DNA of 64,000 nt from CAIKZZ01 sp035604595 (GTDB lineage: Bacteria > Pseudomonadota > Gammaproteobacteria > Steroidobacterales > Steroidobacteraceae). Below are positions 9,646 to 18,407 of the stretch, one piece after another. The position numbers were made by a program, and so were the translations under genes. The notes beneath the pieces were generated by a model, which worked only from the letters and a program-made list of their open reading frames with translations, was not told where the DNA came from and did not search any database. Position 1 is the stretch's first letter. Each line of letters begins with the position of its first letter. The stretch spans positions 29,394-93,393 of the forward strand of contig DATNIE010000033.1 of assembly GCA_035604595.1 (NCBI GenBank). Direction: 5' to 3'.

Positions 9646-10008
9646 TCAAGGGTGTGTGAGCGAGCGTTCGGCCACCGCCACGTGCGCGTCGGCTGCGTGT
9701 AACGTCGTCCGCCAGACGGGAGGCGGCACGCCGCGTCCCAGCTTCGCGAGCTCGCGGTGCAGATGACGCAGCAGCGGCACGAGCACCTCGCGCTCGATGC
9801 GCGTCATGCGCTCGGCGCCCGCACTCGAGGCGCGCGCGCCGAGATCAACCTCCAGGTCTACGGTCAGCTCGTCGAGCGCCTGATGAGTCACATCGTGCAG
9901 GTAGGTGGGCTGTCCTTGATCGAGCGACCGAATGAGCCCGTGCAGCCGCAGTCGGTAACGACCGAGCGCCTTCGCAAGTTCATGAGGGGAGAGACCTAAT
10001 GGAGTCAC
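9646..10008 (-). CDS. Hypothetical protein, helical
   Basis: A 120-aa reading frame from GTG 10008, convergent with the GST gene. It is rich in Leu, Arg, His and Glu and predicted to be mostly helical, with heptad-like spacing in the middle. There is no signal peptide and no motif I recognise. No convincing ribosome site precedes the start, and a competing frame of 80 codons lies on the opposite strand, so the gene is uncertain. Confidence 0.4.
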   Translation of the reverse strand: MTPLGLSPHELAKALGRYRLRLHGLIRSLDQGQPTYLHDVTHQALDELTVDLEVDLGARASSAGAERMTRIEREVLVPLLRHLHRELAKLGRGVPPPVWRTTLHAADAHVAVAERSLTHP

Positions 10009-10266
10009 ACGGATGGCCTGAACTGTCGGCCCACGCTACGAAAGGCGTGCGTCGGGACAATCCGTAGTTACCGGCAAACGGCGAGATGCACGCGGATCGA
10101 CCGGACGATGACCACGGGTCGTGCTCGTGGATGGCGCGGTGCAGGCCCGGGACTCAAGGGCGTTGTGACAGCGAGGCGAGTGCGTCCGGCCACAGAGCTG
10201 CGCGAGGCGAGGCTCTGAAACGGCCCCGCACTGCAGCAATCTGACCGTGCCGACTGGGGCGTGCCG

Positions 10267-11343
10267 CTACCGCGCTCCCGGGCGAGGCGCGGATTCCTCG
10301 AGAAGCGTCGCCAGATAGGATTTCCATACGGCAGCCCACGTATGGGTCCCGTGGCCGCGCGTCTGCGTGCTCGTCGGCAGCAGCACGAATTGGCCGTGCC
10401 GCAGGTGCTTCACCTGCAGCTCGGCGATTCCGAGCTCTGGCGGGTTGATAAAGTCATCGGCCGAGTTGATCCACATCACTGGCGCGCGAATCTCCTCGAG
10501 GCGGCCCGACGGATCGTAGTCGCGCGACGCGCCGACCTGATAGAGAATGTCGTTCGCATCCATAGTCAACAAAGCCTTGGCATTCTCCGCGACTCGCTGG
10601 TCCGCCGCATCGCGCGTCGGCAACATCGTCTGCAGATAGACGGGCGCGCTGCCGGCAATCGTCAGCAAGTCTGAGACCGTGCGCAGCGCGGCCAGCGGCT
10701 CATCCTTGTACTCTCCAGCCGCCCACGCCGGATCTTCACGAATCGCGTCGATCAGCATCCGACGCCACATCCGGTTTCGGCCAGCGATCTGCACGGGCAG
10801 GCACGCTAGCGGCATCAGGGCGTCCATGAAGTCGGGGTAGTTCTCACCCCACATGAAGCTGTGCATGCAGCCCATCGACGTACCGAGAATGAGCCGCAGA
10901 TGATCGACGCCCAGTCCCCGGGTCACGAGCGCGAACTGCGCCGCGACCATGTCCGCGTAGCCGTACGCGGGGAAGCGCGCATGGGTGCCGTCGCTCGGCT
11001 TTGACGACTTGCCGTGCCCGATGCCGTCCGGAAGGATCACGAAGTACCTGGCAACGTCGAGTAGCTGACCTGTCCCGAACAACTCGCCGGCGAATTGCGG
11101 CCTCAGGAACTGACGACCGTCGCCGCCGGTTCCGTGCAGGAGCAGCACGGCATTCGTAACGTGACCCTTCGCATCCCGGACGGGAGTCCCGAGCGTCGTG
11201 TAATGCAGCCGCAGCTCCCGAAGCGTCTCGCCCGACTGGAAGTGCACGTCACGGAGAACGAAGTCTCCTTCGCGGGTCGGCCAGGTCGTCTCAGCCGCGG
11301 CCACTCCGATGCCCGCGAGGACGAGCAGCAGGCACCCGAGCAC
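10267..11343 (-). CDS. Exported alpha/beta hydrolase, homoserine acetyltransferase-like
   Basis: A 358-aa alpha/beta-hydrolase related to the MetX fold. I choose GTG 11343 because it gives a signal peptide (VLGCLLLVLAGIGVAAA-E); the open frame continues upstream but is compositionally unlike protein. The oxyanion region is LLLHGTGGD. The nucleophile is the Ser of LGTSMGCMHSF, with Asp in MWINSADDFINPP and His in RGHGTHTWA completing the triad. An exported location argues against methionine biosynthesis; hydrolysis of an ester or amide in the periplasm is more likely. It is not clearly in an operon. Confidence 0.82.
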   Translation of the reverse strand: MLGCLLLVLAGIGVAAAETTWPTREGDFVLRDVHFQSGETLRELRLHYTTLGTPVRDAKGHVTNAVLLLHGTGGDGRQFLRPQFAGELFGTGQLLDVARYFVILPDGIGHGKSSKPSDGTHARFPAYGYADMVAAQFALVTRGLGVDHLRLILGTSMGCMHSFMWGENYPDFMDALMPLACLPVQIAGRNRMWRRMLIDAIREDPAWAAGEYKDEPLAALRTVSDLLTIAGSAPVYLQTMLPTRDAADQRVAENAKALLTMDANDILYQVGASRDYDPSGRLEEIRAPVMWINSADDFINPPELGIAELQVKHLRHGQFVLLPTSTQTRGHGTHTWAAVWKSYLATLLEESAPRPGAR

Positions 11344-11778
11344 ACGCTGCGAGCGTCCGCCGGCCGGCGGTCGCGACCGTGCTCCGACGCGCTCGCTCGC
11401 TCCGAGTCCCCACTCGCGCGGTCGGCGGCTCGCTGCGCTGTGCAGCCAAGATTTCAGCAGGGGCGAGACGCCGTCGCGACCCGGCCGGCGATGCGTCGCA
11501 CGCGTCCCGCACGCGCCAAACCCCAGGACCCCGAAACATCCCGCCAGCCGAATCGTCGCATGAAGCATGGTTGCCAGCCCCCACCGCCCTGGTGTCAGCG
11601 TCCGCCTACTGTAGCGCGGTCGCCTGAGCGTGGCTGCACGATTCCGGGACGGTGTCCGGGTCGACACGTTTGATGGTGGCACGGGTGCCAACGAACCGGC
11701 GTGAGCGCGGGTCGATTCTGGACTGTGCGGTCTGATAGGGGCTAGGATTCACGGCGAGCCAGCGCTCGGGGGGCCCGG
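11344..11778. other. Intergenic region between divergent genes
   Basis: About 435 bases separating the exported hydrolase (minus) from the next plus-strand gene. It must contain promoters in both directions. One perfect small hairpin, TGGCAC-GG-GTGCCA, lies at 11677-11690. It could be an operator half-pair or chance. No coding content is recognised, although open frames continue through it because of high GC. Confidence 0.4.
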
Positions 11779-12201
11779 ATGAGCGACATTGTCGACCTCG
11801 TCAGCAAGGCGCTGCGCCGCAAGCTGCTGCAGCACGGCGCGCGCTCGCTGAGCGACGCCGAATGGCACCTGCTGCGCGTCAGCCATTTGCTGAACGCGAT
11901 CGAGGATGCAACGCTCGACCGGCTGGTTGCAGATTCCCCGCTGACCGAACTGGTCGCGCTCGCAGATGGCCTCGACGCGATCGAGGCGCCCGAAGCGGCG
12001 CGCAGCATCCGTCGCGCCAAGGCGGACCTGGCCGCAGCGAATGATCCGGGACTCGGACTCGAGCGTACCGATACGGTGGCGGCGATTGCGCGCACGCTCG
12101 GTGAACGGCTCGGACGGATGCGTGCGGGCATCGAGCAGCAACTGCTGGAATATGCCTTTCGCCAGCGGGAACCGGAGGTCGAGGAGCTGGCATCGCGGTG
12201 A
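11779..12201 (+). CDS. Hypothetical protein
   Basis: A 140-aa soluble, acidic, helical protein starting at ATG 11779 after a GGGGGG stretch. There is no signal peptide or membrane segment. The visible features are an amphipathic N-terminal half (DIVDLVSKALRRKLLQHG), an alanine-rich middle and a long C-terminal helix. I do not recognise the family. Codon pattern looks coding. It precedes the kinase-like gene by about 280 bases. Confidence 0.6.
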   Translation: MSDIVDLVSKALRRKLLQHGARSLSDAEWHLLRVSHLLNAIEDATLDRLVADSPLTELVALADGLDAIEAPEAARSIRRAKADLAAANDPGLGLERTDTVAAIARTLGERLGRMRAGIEQQLLEYAFRQREPEVEELASR

Positions 12202-12477
12202 CGGCACGAACCCGCTCGCCGGTCGCGGCGATCATGCGCGCACGGGCTCGCACACGCCGTTAGGCCCTGCGGAATTCGGCCAGTCGCGACGCCACCGGGA
12301 TGCCGGGCACTCGGCGCTCGCGCCATGCCTTCGCCGTTCCCCGAGGCGTTCGCTCGCCGGGTTCGTGCAGCTGCCGCCTGGTGTGGAAAGCATCTTCGTG
12401 CCGGGCACCGGTTGCGAGGCAGTCGAACGGACCCTGCTTCGCGGCGAGCATCAGGCGGTCGGCGATCCGAGGCCCAA

Positions 12478-13557
12478 ATGAACGACGGCTCTCCAGCGTC
12501 TACACGTGCCGCGTCGACGACCGACGTGCGGCCCGGCATGGAGCTCGACGAGCGCCGGCTGACCGCGTACCTGGCGGAACACGTGCCGGGGTTCGCCGGT
12601 CCACTCAAGGTCAGCCAATTCAAGGGCGGCCAGTCGAATCCGACGTATCTCATCGGCACGCCCGAGCGGCGGTACGTGCTGCGCCGCAAGCCGCCGGGAC
12701 TGCTGCTCGCCTCGGCCCACGCGGTCGATCGCGAGTACCGGGTCATCCGGGCGCTCGGGGAGGGCAGCGACGTGCCGGTCCCGCGCGCCTACGCCCTGTG
12801 TACCGACAACAGCGTCATCGGGACGTGGTTTTACGTCATGGAGTACGTCGAAGGGCGGATCCTGTGGGATCCGGCCCTGCTCGAGGTCGAACCCGCCGGG
12901 CGCCGGGCGCATGCGTTTGCCCTTGCCGCTACGCTGGCCACCCTGCACCGCATCGACCCGGTGTCGGTCGGCCTCGGTGATTTCGGCAAACCCGCCGGCT
13001 ACATGGCCCGCCAGATCGCGCGCTGGTCGAAGCAGTACACCGAAGACACGGCGGCAGGCAGGTTCGATTCCATGGATCGGCTGATCGAGTGGCTTCCGCA
13101 ACATCTGCCCGCAGTCGAGCAGCCTGCGGCAATCGTGCACGGCGACTATCGCGTGGACAACGTGATCTTTCATCCGCGGGAGCCGCGCGTGCTTGCGGTC
13201 CTCGACTGGGAACTCGCGACCCTCGGCGATCCGCTTGCGGATTTTGCCTATCACCTGATGCTGTACCGTCTGCCGACGCTGTCGATTCCGGGGCTGCTCG
13301 GCCGGGACCTGGCGGCCCTCGGCCTGCCGACGGAGCAGGAGTACGTGGCCCACTACTGCGAGCGCTCGGGACGAGCGCGGATCGATGACCTCGAGTTCTA
13401 CCTTGCCTTCTCGATGTTCCGGCTGGCCGGGATCTTTCACGGGATCTGTGGCCGCGTCGCGCGCGGGACGGCCGTGAGCGACAAGGCCCGTGACTATGCT
13501 CGTCACGTCAGGACGGTGGCCGACTGCGCCTGGCGGCAGGCGCAATCGATCGGCTGA
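12478..13557 (+). CDS. Phosphotransferase family protein (ACAD10/11 kinase-domain type)
   Basis: A 359-aa aminoglycoside/choline-kinase-like phosphotransferase of the ACAD10/ACAD11 N-terminal type. ATG 12478 is chosen because the family N-terminus begins soon after. KGGQSNPTYLI forms the nucleotide loop, YVLRRKPPG carries the ATP lysine, IVHGDYRVDNVIFH holds the catalytic Asp, and VLDWELATLGDPLAD the metal-binding Asp. In mammals the domain phosphorylates 4-hydroxyacyl-CoAs so that a dehydrogenase domain can remove the phosphate. No acyl-CoA dehydrogenase partner lies next to it here, so the substrate is open. Confidence 0.9.
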   Translation: MNDGSPASTRAASTTDVRPGMELDERRLTAYLAEHVPGFAGPLKVSQFKGGQSNPTYLIGTPERRYVLRRKPPGLLLASAHAVDREYRVIRALGEGSDVPVPRAYALCTDNSVIGTWFYVMEYVEGRILWDPALLEVEPAGRRAHAFALAATLATLHRIDPVSVGLGDFGKPAGYMARQIARWSKQYTEDTAAGRFDSMDRLIEWLPQHLPAVEQPAAIVHGDYRVDNVIFHPREPRVLAVLDWELATLGDPLADFAYHLMLYRLPTLSIPGLLGRDLAALGLPTEQEYVAHYCERSGRARIDDLEFYLAFSMFRLAGIFHGICGRVARGTAVSDKARDYARHVRTVADCAWRQAQSIG

Positions 13558-13666
13558 GCGAGGCGCGGCGCCCGCTGCGTGGTAGCATTTTGTGACAGTC
13601 GGCGCGGCCTGTCCGGGCCGGCGTTCGGCAGCTCTCCGTTGGCAACAGTCGCTAGACGAGGACTCT

Positions 13667-14359
13667 ATGAAATCGCGCTGGATCGAGGTTCGCTCTGCCG
13701 ACAACAGAGACTTCGGGGCGTTCGTGGCCTCACCACCCACCGGAACGGGACCAGGGATCGTGTTGATCCAGGAAATCTTCGGAGTCAACGAGCACATCCG
13801 CGGGGTCGCCCAGCAGTATGCGCTTGATGGATTCACCGTCCTCGCGCCGGACCTTTTCTGGCGCACGGCGCCGCGCGTCGATCTTGGCTATGGCGAGGCC
13901 GACTTTGCCAAGGGCTTCGACATCATGCAGAAGACCGATTTCACCAAGGCTGTCCAGGACCTCGGTGCCGCCGCGAGCGCGCTGCGAGCGCTGCCCGAGT
14001 GCAAGGGCAAGATCGCTTCGCTCGGCTACTGCATGGGTGGGCTGCTCTCGTACCTGACGGCCGTCAGCGGCGTCGTCGACGGCGCGGTCTGCTACTACGG
14101 GGGCGGAATCGGGGACCAGCTCGGCGTGGCCGGCAAGGTGCGGGTGCCGATCCTGTTCCACTTCGCGGCGAAGGACCAGTACATCCCGCTCACCGCCGTC
14201 GAGGCCGTGCGCAAGGCCTTTGCGTCGCACCGGTCGGCAGCCGTGCATGTGTATCCGGATGTCGACCACGGCTTCAACTGCTGGGGCCGACCGATGTACA
14301 ACCAAAAAGCCGCAGTGCTCGCCCACGGCCGCTCGCTCGAGTTTCTGTCCGCGCTATAA
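13667..14359 (+). CDS. Dienelactone hydrolase family protein
   Basis: A 230-aa cytosolic dienelactone hydrolase-like enzyme starting at ATG 13667 after GAGGA. The Cys-Asp-His triad is complete: Cys122 in GYCMGG, Asp170 in HFAAKDQYIP and His201 in YPDVDHGF. Glu36 in IQEIFG matches the residue that activates the cysteine in the Pseudomonas enzyme. Spacing is within one residue of the characterised enzyme. There are no chlorocatechol genes nearby, so a general carboxymethylenebutenolidase-like role is all that can be claimed. Confidence 0.93.
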   Translation: MKSRWIEVRSADNRDFGAFVASPPTGTGPGIVLIQEIFGVNEHIRGVAQQYALDGFTVLAPDLFWRTAPRVDLGYGEADFAKGFDIMQKTDFTKAVQDLGAAASALRALPECKGKIASLGYCMGGLLSYLTAVSGVVDGAVCYYGGGIGDQLGVAGKVRVPILFHFAAKDQYIPLTAVEAVRKAFASHRSAAVHVYPDVDHGFNCWGRPMYNQKAAVLAHGRSLEFLSAL

Positions 14360-14537
14360 GGCCGGGTCGGAGGGCTGGCAGTCGTCCGCCGGCGTGGCGG
14401 TCCTGGGCGGCGCACTCGACACACGGCTCGTACGGCGATGCGGCTCGCCGCCAGTGGCCGGGTGCAGTGTTCCGGTGTGGGGTCTCGAGTACCCGGAGGC
14501 AGTGGCCCCGGTTCCGCTGTCCGGCACCTCGCGCCCG

Positions 14538-16121
14538 TCAGCCGGCGGGCCAGCGGCCATTGCCCGGGCGCATGAGCTCCGATGGTATCCGAATGTCGCA
14601 CGCGCTGCGGATCGCCGCATCGCGCGCGGGATCGATGATCGACGGGTAATGCGAGGCCATGATCTCGCGCACGCGCGCGCGTGCCGCCGTCATCAGTTCG
14701 GGTGATCCCCGGTACTGCCATTCCGAGAGGGAGGAGCGGTCGCCGACCCTTGGATACAGGTACTCGGTCTGCATCAGCGACAGCGTCTGCTCGGCGCCGA
14801 GGTAGTGGCACGGCCCGAGCACGGTGCTCTCGATGATCTCGTAGGAAAGCGTTTCGTCGGTCACCTCTATTCCGCGCAGCGAGCGCTGAACGGCGCCGAG
14901 CAGGTCGTTGTCCATCACCATCGACTCGAGCGAGCAGCCGAACAGGCTCCCCATCATCCCGGCGCACTCGCAGATCATGTTGCTGCCCGCAAGCGCACTG
15001 AGCGCGATCGACATGCCTTTCTCGTACCCGGCCTGGTAATCCGGCCGCTTGGCGTCCGTCATGCCAGCGGCGACGAGTCCGGGAAGCCGGTAGTAGCGGG
15101 CAATCTGCCCCGCGGCCGCCTGCAGCACCGCCTCTTCACCGCCACCACCGGTGAAGGCGCCCGTGCGCAGGTCGGATACGAAGGTCCAGGGCCCGAAATC
15201 CACCGGGCCGCCCGGATTGATCAGGTTGACGAGCGTGACGATCGCGAGCGCCTCGGCAGTGCTCTGGGCGAGCGCGCCCGCAAGTGCAGCCGGGGCCGTC
15301 GCGCCCGCCTGCGGAGCGGTGCAGGCACTGACGGGCAGCCCGCGGCGCGCCGCTTCGCACAGCACGGCCGAAGTATCCGGCCCGAAGCGCAGCGGCGAGA
15401 CGATCGGGCACACGCCGATCGCGGCGAATGGCTGGCGCCGGAATGCGCCGTCCCCGCCGAGGATCGTGTCCCACAGCGCCTCGACCTCCCGCACCGTCGC
15501 GGCATCCGCCAGCGAGATGCTGAACGGCTTGGTGGTCGCGGCGGCGCCCGCATAGGCGATGTTGAGCGCGTGCAGTCGCGCGTCTTCGCAGATATCGGTC
15601 GCCACGACCTGCTGGCCGCAGAAGTCGATGTGGTCGAGATAGTCCGCCATGCGGAAGAAGTCATAGAGGTCGAGCAGTGTCGAGGGGCGATACACCCCGG
15701 TCTCCGGATCGACGAAGCGCACCGCCTCGCCGGAGGTTGCGAAGTACACGCGGTTGCCGCCAGAGCGCACGGTCCGCTCGGGGTCGCGGCCGTGGTAGAT
15801 GACTTCGTGAGCCGCAGTCGCGAGCACGTCCTCGACGAGTGCGCGTGGAAAGCACAAGCGGCCATGCTCGTTCAGTCGTGCGCCCTTGGCGGTCGCGACC
15901 TCGCGAATCTCATCGGTGACGGCGCTCAGCCCGATATTGGCGAGGATCGCGAGGACCGTGTCATGGATCCGTTCGAGATCGCGGTCGCTCAGTGGCTTGT
16001 AGGCCCCGCCCGGGAGTCCTGGCCGAACCGCCAGCGAGCGCCCCGGCGTGCGCCGGGCGGCGATGCGAGCCGCACGGCTATTCGAGGGCCGGCCCGTCGT
16101 TGCGGCATCGCGTGTGTGCAT
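14538..16121 (-). CDS. Trimethylamine methyltransferase (MttB) family protein, non-pyrrolysine
   Basis: A 527-aa member of the MttB superfamily, which transfers methyl groups from quaternary amines such as glycine betaine to a corrinoid protein. ATG 16121 follows AGGAGA. The barrel shows the family pattern: YKPLSDRDLERIHD, then DFCGQQVVATD, then GLVAAGMTDAKRPDYQAGYEK and NMICECAGMMGS. There is no in-frame amber codon, so it belongs to the pyrrolysine-lacking branch (MtgB-like). No corrinoid-protein or corrinoid-reductase gene lies in the window. It is divergent from a BetI-like regulator, which supports a betaine-type substrate by inference. Confidence 0.88.
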   Translation of the reverse strand: MHTRDAATTGRPSNSRAARIAARRTPGRSLAVRPGLPGGAYKPLSDRDLERIHDTVLAILANIGLSAVTDEIREVATAKGARLNEHGRLCFPRALVEDVLATAAHEVIYHGRDPERTVRSGGNRVYFATSGEAVRFVDPETGVYRPSTLLDLYDFFRMADYLDHIDFCGQQVVATDICEDARLHALNIAYAGAAATTKPFSISLADAATVREVEALWDTILGGDGAFRRQPFAAIGVCPIVSPLRFGPDTSAVLCEAARRGLPVSACTAPQAGATAPAALAGALAQSTAEALAIVTLVNLINPGGPVDFGPWTFVSDLRTGAFTGGGGEEAVLQAAAGQIARYYRLPGLVAAGMTDAKRPDYQAGYEKGMSIALSALAGSNMICECAGMMGSLFGCSLESMVMDNDLLGAVQRSLRGIEVTDETLSYEIIESTVLGPCHYLGAEQTLSLMQTEYLYPRVGDRSSLSEWQYRGSPELMTAARARVREIMASHYPSIIDPARDAAIRSACDIRIPSELMRPGNGRWPAG

Positions 16122-16195
16122 CACCCGTCTCCTCGCGGGAGACCCCGCAGGTGGGCAGAGCATGGCCCTGCCACGCGGGTACCGTCAAGTGATTT

Positions 16196-16215
16196 ATGAA
16201 TGAATGTTCATTCAT
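16196..16215. promoter_or_regulatory. Palindromic operator candidate for the TetR/BetI-like regulator
   Basis: An inverted repeat with 8-base perfect arms, ATGAATGA-ATGT-TCATTCAT, lies between the divergent mttB-family gene and the tetR gene. Size and symmetry fit a TetR-family operator, and the TGAA..TTCA core is like that described for BetI. Binding is inferred. Confidence 0.6.
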
Positions 16216-16218
16216 CAA

Positions 16219-16248
16219 TTGTAGGCAGCAGAATGATTCTGTTATAGT
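16219..16248 (+). promoter_or_regulatory. Possible sigma-70 promoter for the tetR gene
   Basis: TTGTAG and TATAGT separated by 18 bases, in an unusually AT-rich patch just after the palindrome. It would read toward the TetR gene and be blocked or overlapped by protein bound at 16196-16215. Prediction by eye only. Confidence 0.4.
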
Positions 16249-16291
16249 TATATCTGAAATTTAATTAAGCTATATCTGACAATATTCGCCG

Positions 16292-16945
16292 ATGTCCAAA
16301 TGGAAGCCTGTCGTGCGGGCCAAACCCCGCGAGCAGCGCGAGCGCCAGCTGATCAACGCGGCACTCGAGTGCATCAGCACGCTCGGGCTCAGCGATACGA
16401 CGGTACAGGCGGTCGCGGCCGAGGCGGGCATGGCCGTCGGGTCGATCAGCCAGTATTTCGACAACAAGAGCCGCCTGCTGACCGCCGTGCTCAGGCAATT
16501 GTCGGAGGAGTTCGAGCACGCCTGGCGACAGGCGCTAGCGGATTGCGATCCGGATCCGGCGCGGCGACTCGGCGCGTTCGTGCGGTGTTACTTTCAGCCC
16601 GCTCTGTGTCAGCGCAGGAAGATCGCCGTGTGGTTTGCGTTCTGGGGCGAGGTCAAAGCGCAGCCACACTATCAGGAGGTATGCGCACGCTACGACCGGC
16701 TGCACGACGAGACACTCGAGTCACTCTGCGCCGCGCTGATCGAGGCGGGTGGCTATCGCGAACGTCGGGCTCGCGAGGCCGCGAAGCTGATCGCCTCGAT
16801 GTGTCAGGGCCTCTGGCTCGAGCTCGTGACCGGGCGCGACAGGCTCAAGCGCACCGAGCTCACGAGCCTCGCCCTCGACGGACTCGGGGCACTCTTTCCG
16901 CGGCATGTCCCAGCGTTTGCGCTCGAGACGACGGTGCGTGGCTGA
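16292..16945 (+). CDS. TetR family regulator, BetI-like
   Basis: A 217-aa repressor-type regulator. The N-terminal helix-turn-helix spans about residues 28-60 (TTVQAVAAEAGMAVGSISQYF), followed by the KSRLL motif of TetR proteins. The C-terminal ligand domain has the BetI/TetR_C_6 look (AVWFAFWGEVKAQPHYQ). BetI controls choline/betaine genes. Here the divergent neighbour is an MttB-family methyltransferase, so betaine-type control of that gene is likely. The ribosome site is weak. Confidence 0.9.
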   Translation: MSKWKPVVRAKPREQRERQLINAALECISTLGLSDTTVQAVAAEAGMAVGSISQYFDNKSRLLTAVLRQLSEEFEHAWRQALADCDPDPARRLGAFVRCYFQPALCQRRKIAVWFAFWGEVKAQPHYQEVCARYDRLHDETLESLCAALIEAGGYRERRAREAAKLIASMCQGLWLELVTGRDRLKRTELTSLALDGLGALFPRHVPAFALETTVRG

Positions 16946-16973
16946 TCTGGGTTCCCCGATCGGGCGGCACCGC

Positions 16974-18407
16974 TTACGGTGTGATTTTCCACAGGTCGTT
17001 GAGGTCGCCGACGTTATCGTTCACGTCGAGGCCGTTTCCTCCGAACAGCCACAGGTTGCCCGAGCTGTCAGTCCAGGCGGCAGCGCTGTAGCGGCCTCCC
17101 GGTACATTGCTCACTGAGCCCGTGCCTTCCGTGCCGTATGCGCCGGCGGCGTTCACCGTGGCAGAGCCACTGACCCAGTTCCACAGACCCGAACTGGGGG
17201 TGAACTCCCACAGATCGTTGAGATAGCCGACGCCAAGAGTTCCCGTCGCGTCCAGGCCCTCTCCTCCGAACAGCCATAGGTTTCCCGAGCTGTCGATCGA
17301 TGAAACGGGTGCTGCGCGAGCCCCTGGCGCGTTGCCGTTCGCGGCCGTGCCTTGCGTGCCGTACAGGCCGAGGGCATTCGAGGTCGGCGAACCGCCGATC
17401 CAGGCCCAACCTGCGCCAGGCGTGAACCTCCATAAATCGTTGAGATAGCCCGGCGCGGACCCGGTCGAGTCCAGGCCGTAGCCTCCGAACAACCACAGAT
17501 TGCCCGCCTTGTCGGTCCAGGAAATCGCCGCAGTGCGCGCCCCTGGAGCATTGCCGGCAGCGGCTGTGTCCTGGTTGCCGTATACGCCGACGGCGCCGGA
17601 GGTATTGCTACCGCTGATCCAGGTCCATTCGCCGGTCGAGCTGCTGTATTCCCACAGATCGTTGATCGCGCCCTGATTCCCCGCAGAGTCATAGGCCAGT
17701 CCGCCGAACAACCACAGGTTGCCCGACGCATCGAGCCAGCTGGTCGCCGATTCGCGAGCCCCCGGGGTATTGGTGGCCGCGGCCATTCCTTTCGTGCCGT
17801 ACACACCGATGGCAATCGTCGCCGTTGCGACGGCCGTGGATCCGCCAACCCAGGTCCACTGACCGGTGTCGGGGCTGAACTTCCAAAGATCGTTGAGAGA
17901 GCCGACGCTGGTCCCCACTGAGTCGAAGCCGACTCCTCCGAACAGCCACAACTCGCCATTGGCATCGATCCACGAAACAGCCGATTCGCGACCGCCTGGC
18001 ATCGTGGTGGCCAAAGGTTTGCCTTGCGTCCCATAGACGCCGATGGCGTCCTTCGTCTGAGAGCCGCTGACCCAGGTCCACCCCGTGCCGCTGGTGTATT
18101 TCCACAAATCGTTCAGATAGCCGCCGTTGCCGGCCGAGTCATAGCCCAGCCCTCCAAACAGCCACAGGTTGCCCGCGGTGTCGGTCCAAGTCGCAGGGGC
18201 TTCGCGAGCCCCGGGAACGTTTCCGGCGGCGCTGGCCCCGATGGTGCCGTAGACCCCGCTTGCGCCACCGGTATTGGCGCCGTTGACCCACGTCCATGGC
18301 GGGCCATTGCCTGCCCCGGGCACTCCGCTTCCGTGCCCGCAAGCGGTGATGACGGCAGCAATAGCTGCTGCAGCGACCAAGGTCACACGGCGGGAAGTGA
18401 TTTTCAT
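16974..18407 (-). CDS. Kelch-repeat beta-propeller lipoprotein
   Basis: A 477-aa predicted lipoprotein made of six near-identical repeats of about 70 residues. The N-terminus MKITSRRVTL is followed by a hydrophobic stretch and a lipobox ending at Cys23. Each repeat reads W-x-W-[VI]-x-G, then G-x-YGT, then PG-[AG]-R, then GNLWLFGG and [LI]NDLW, the kelch galactose-oxidase pattern, so a six-bladed propeller is expected. ATG 18407 is used; a GTG three codons upstream is possible. It lies alone, convergent with the TetR gene. Surface or periplasmic binding is likely, ligand unknown. Confidence 0.88.
   Translation of the reverse strand: MKITSRRVTLVAAAAIAAVITACGHGSGVPGAGNGPPWTWVNGANTGGASGVYGTIGASAAGNVPGAREAPATWTDTAGNLWLFGGLGYDSAGNGGYLNDLWKYTSGTGWTWVSGSQTKDAIGVYGTQGKPLATTMPGGRESAVSWIDANGELWLFGGVGFDSVGTSVGSLNDLWKFSPDTGQWTWVGGSTAVATATIAIGVYGTKGMAAATNTPGARESATSWLDASGNLWLFGGLAYDSAGNQGAINDLWEYSSSTGEWTWISGSNTSGAVGVYGNQDTAAAGNAPGARTAAISWTDKAGNLWLFGGYGLDSTGSAPGYLNDLWRFTPGAGWAWIGGSPTSNALGLYGTQGTAANGNAPGARAAPVSSIDSSGNLWLFGGEGLDATGTLGVGYLNDLWEFTPSSGLWNWVSGSATVNAAGAYGTEGTGSVSNVPGGRYSAAAWTDSSGNLWLFGGNGLDVNDNVGDLNDLWKITP

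Noticed and set aside
14538..16121. Pyrrolysine-encoding amber codon in the MttB gene
   Set aside because: The frame is open from start to stop without an internal TAG, so it is the non-pyrrolysine type.
14805..16199. 464-codon plus-strand frame
   Set aside because: Antisense shadow of the MttB-family gene; rich in Arg/Ala/Gly with no motif.
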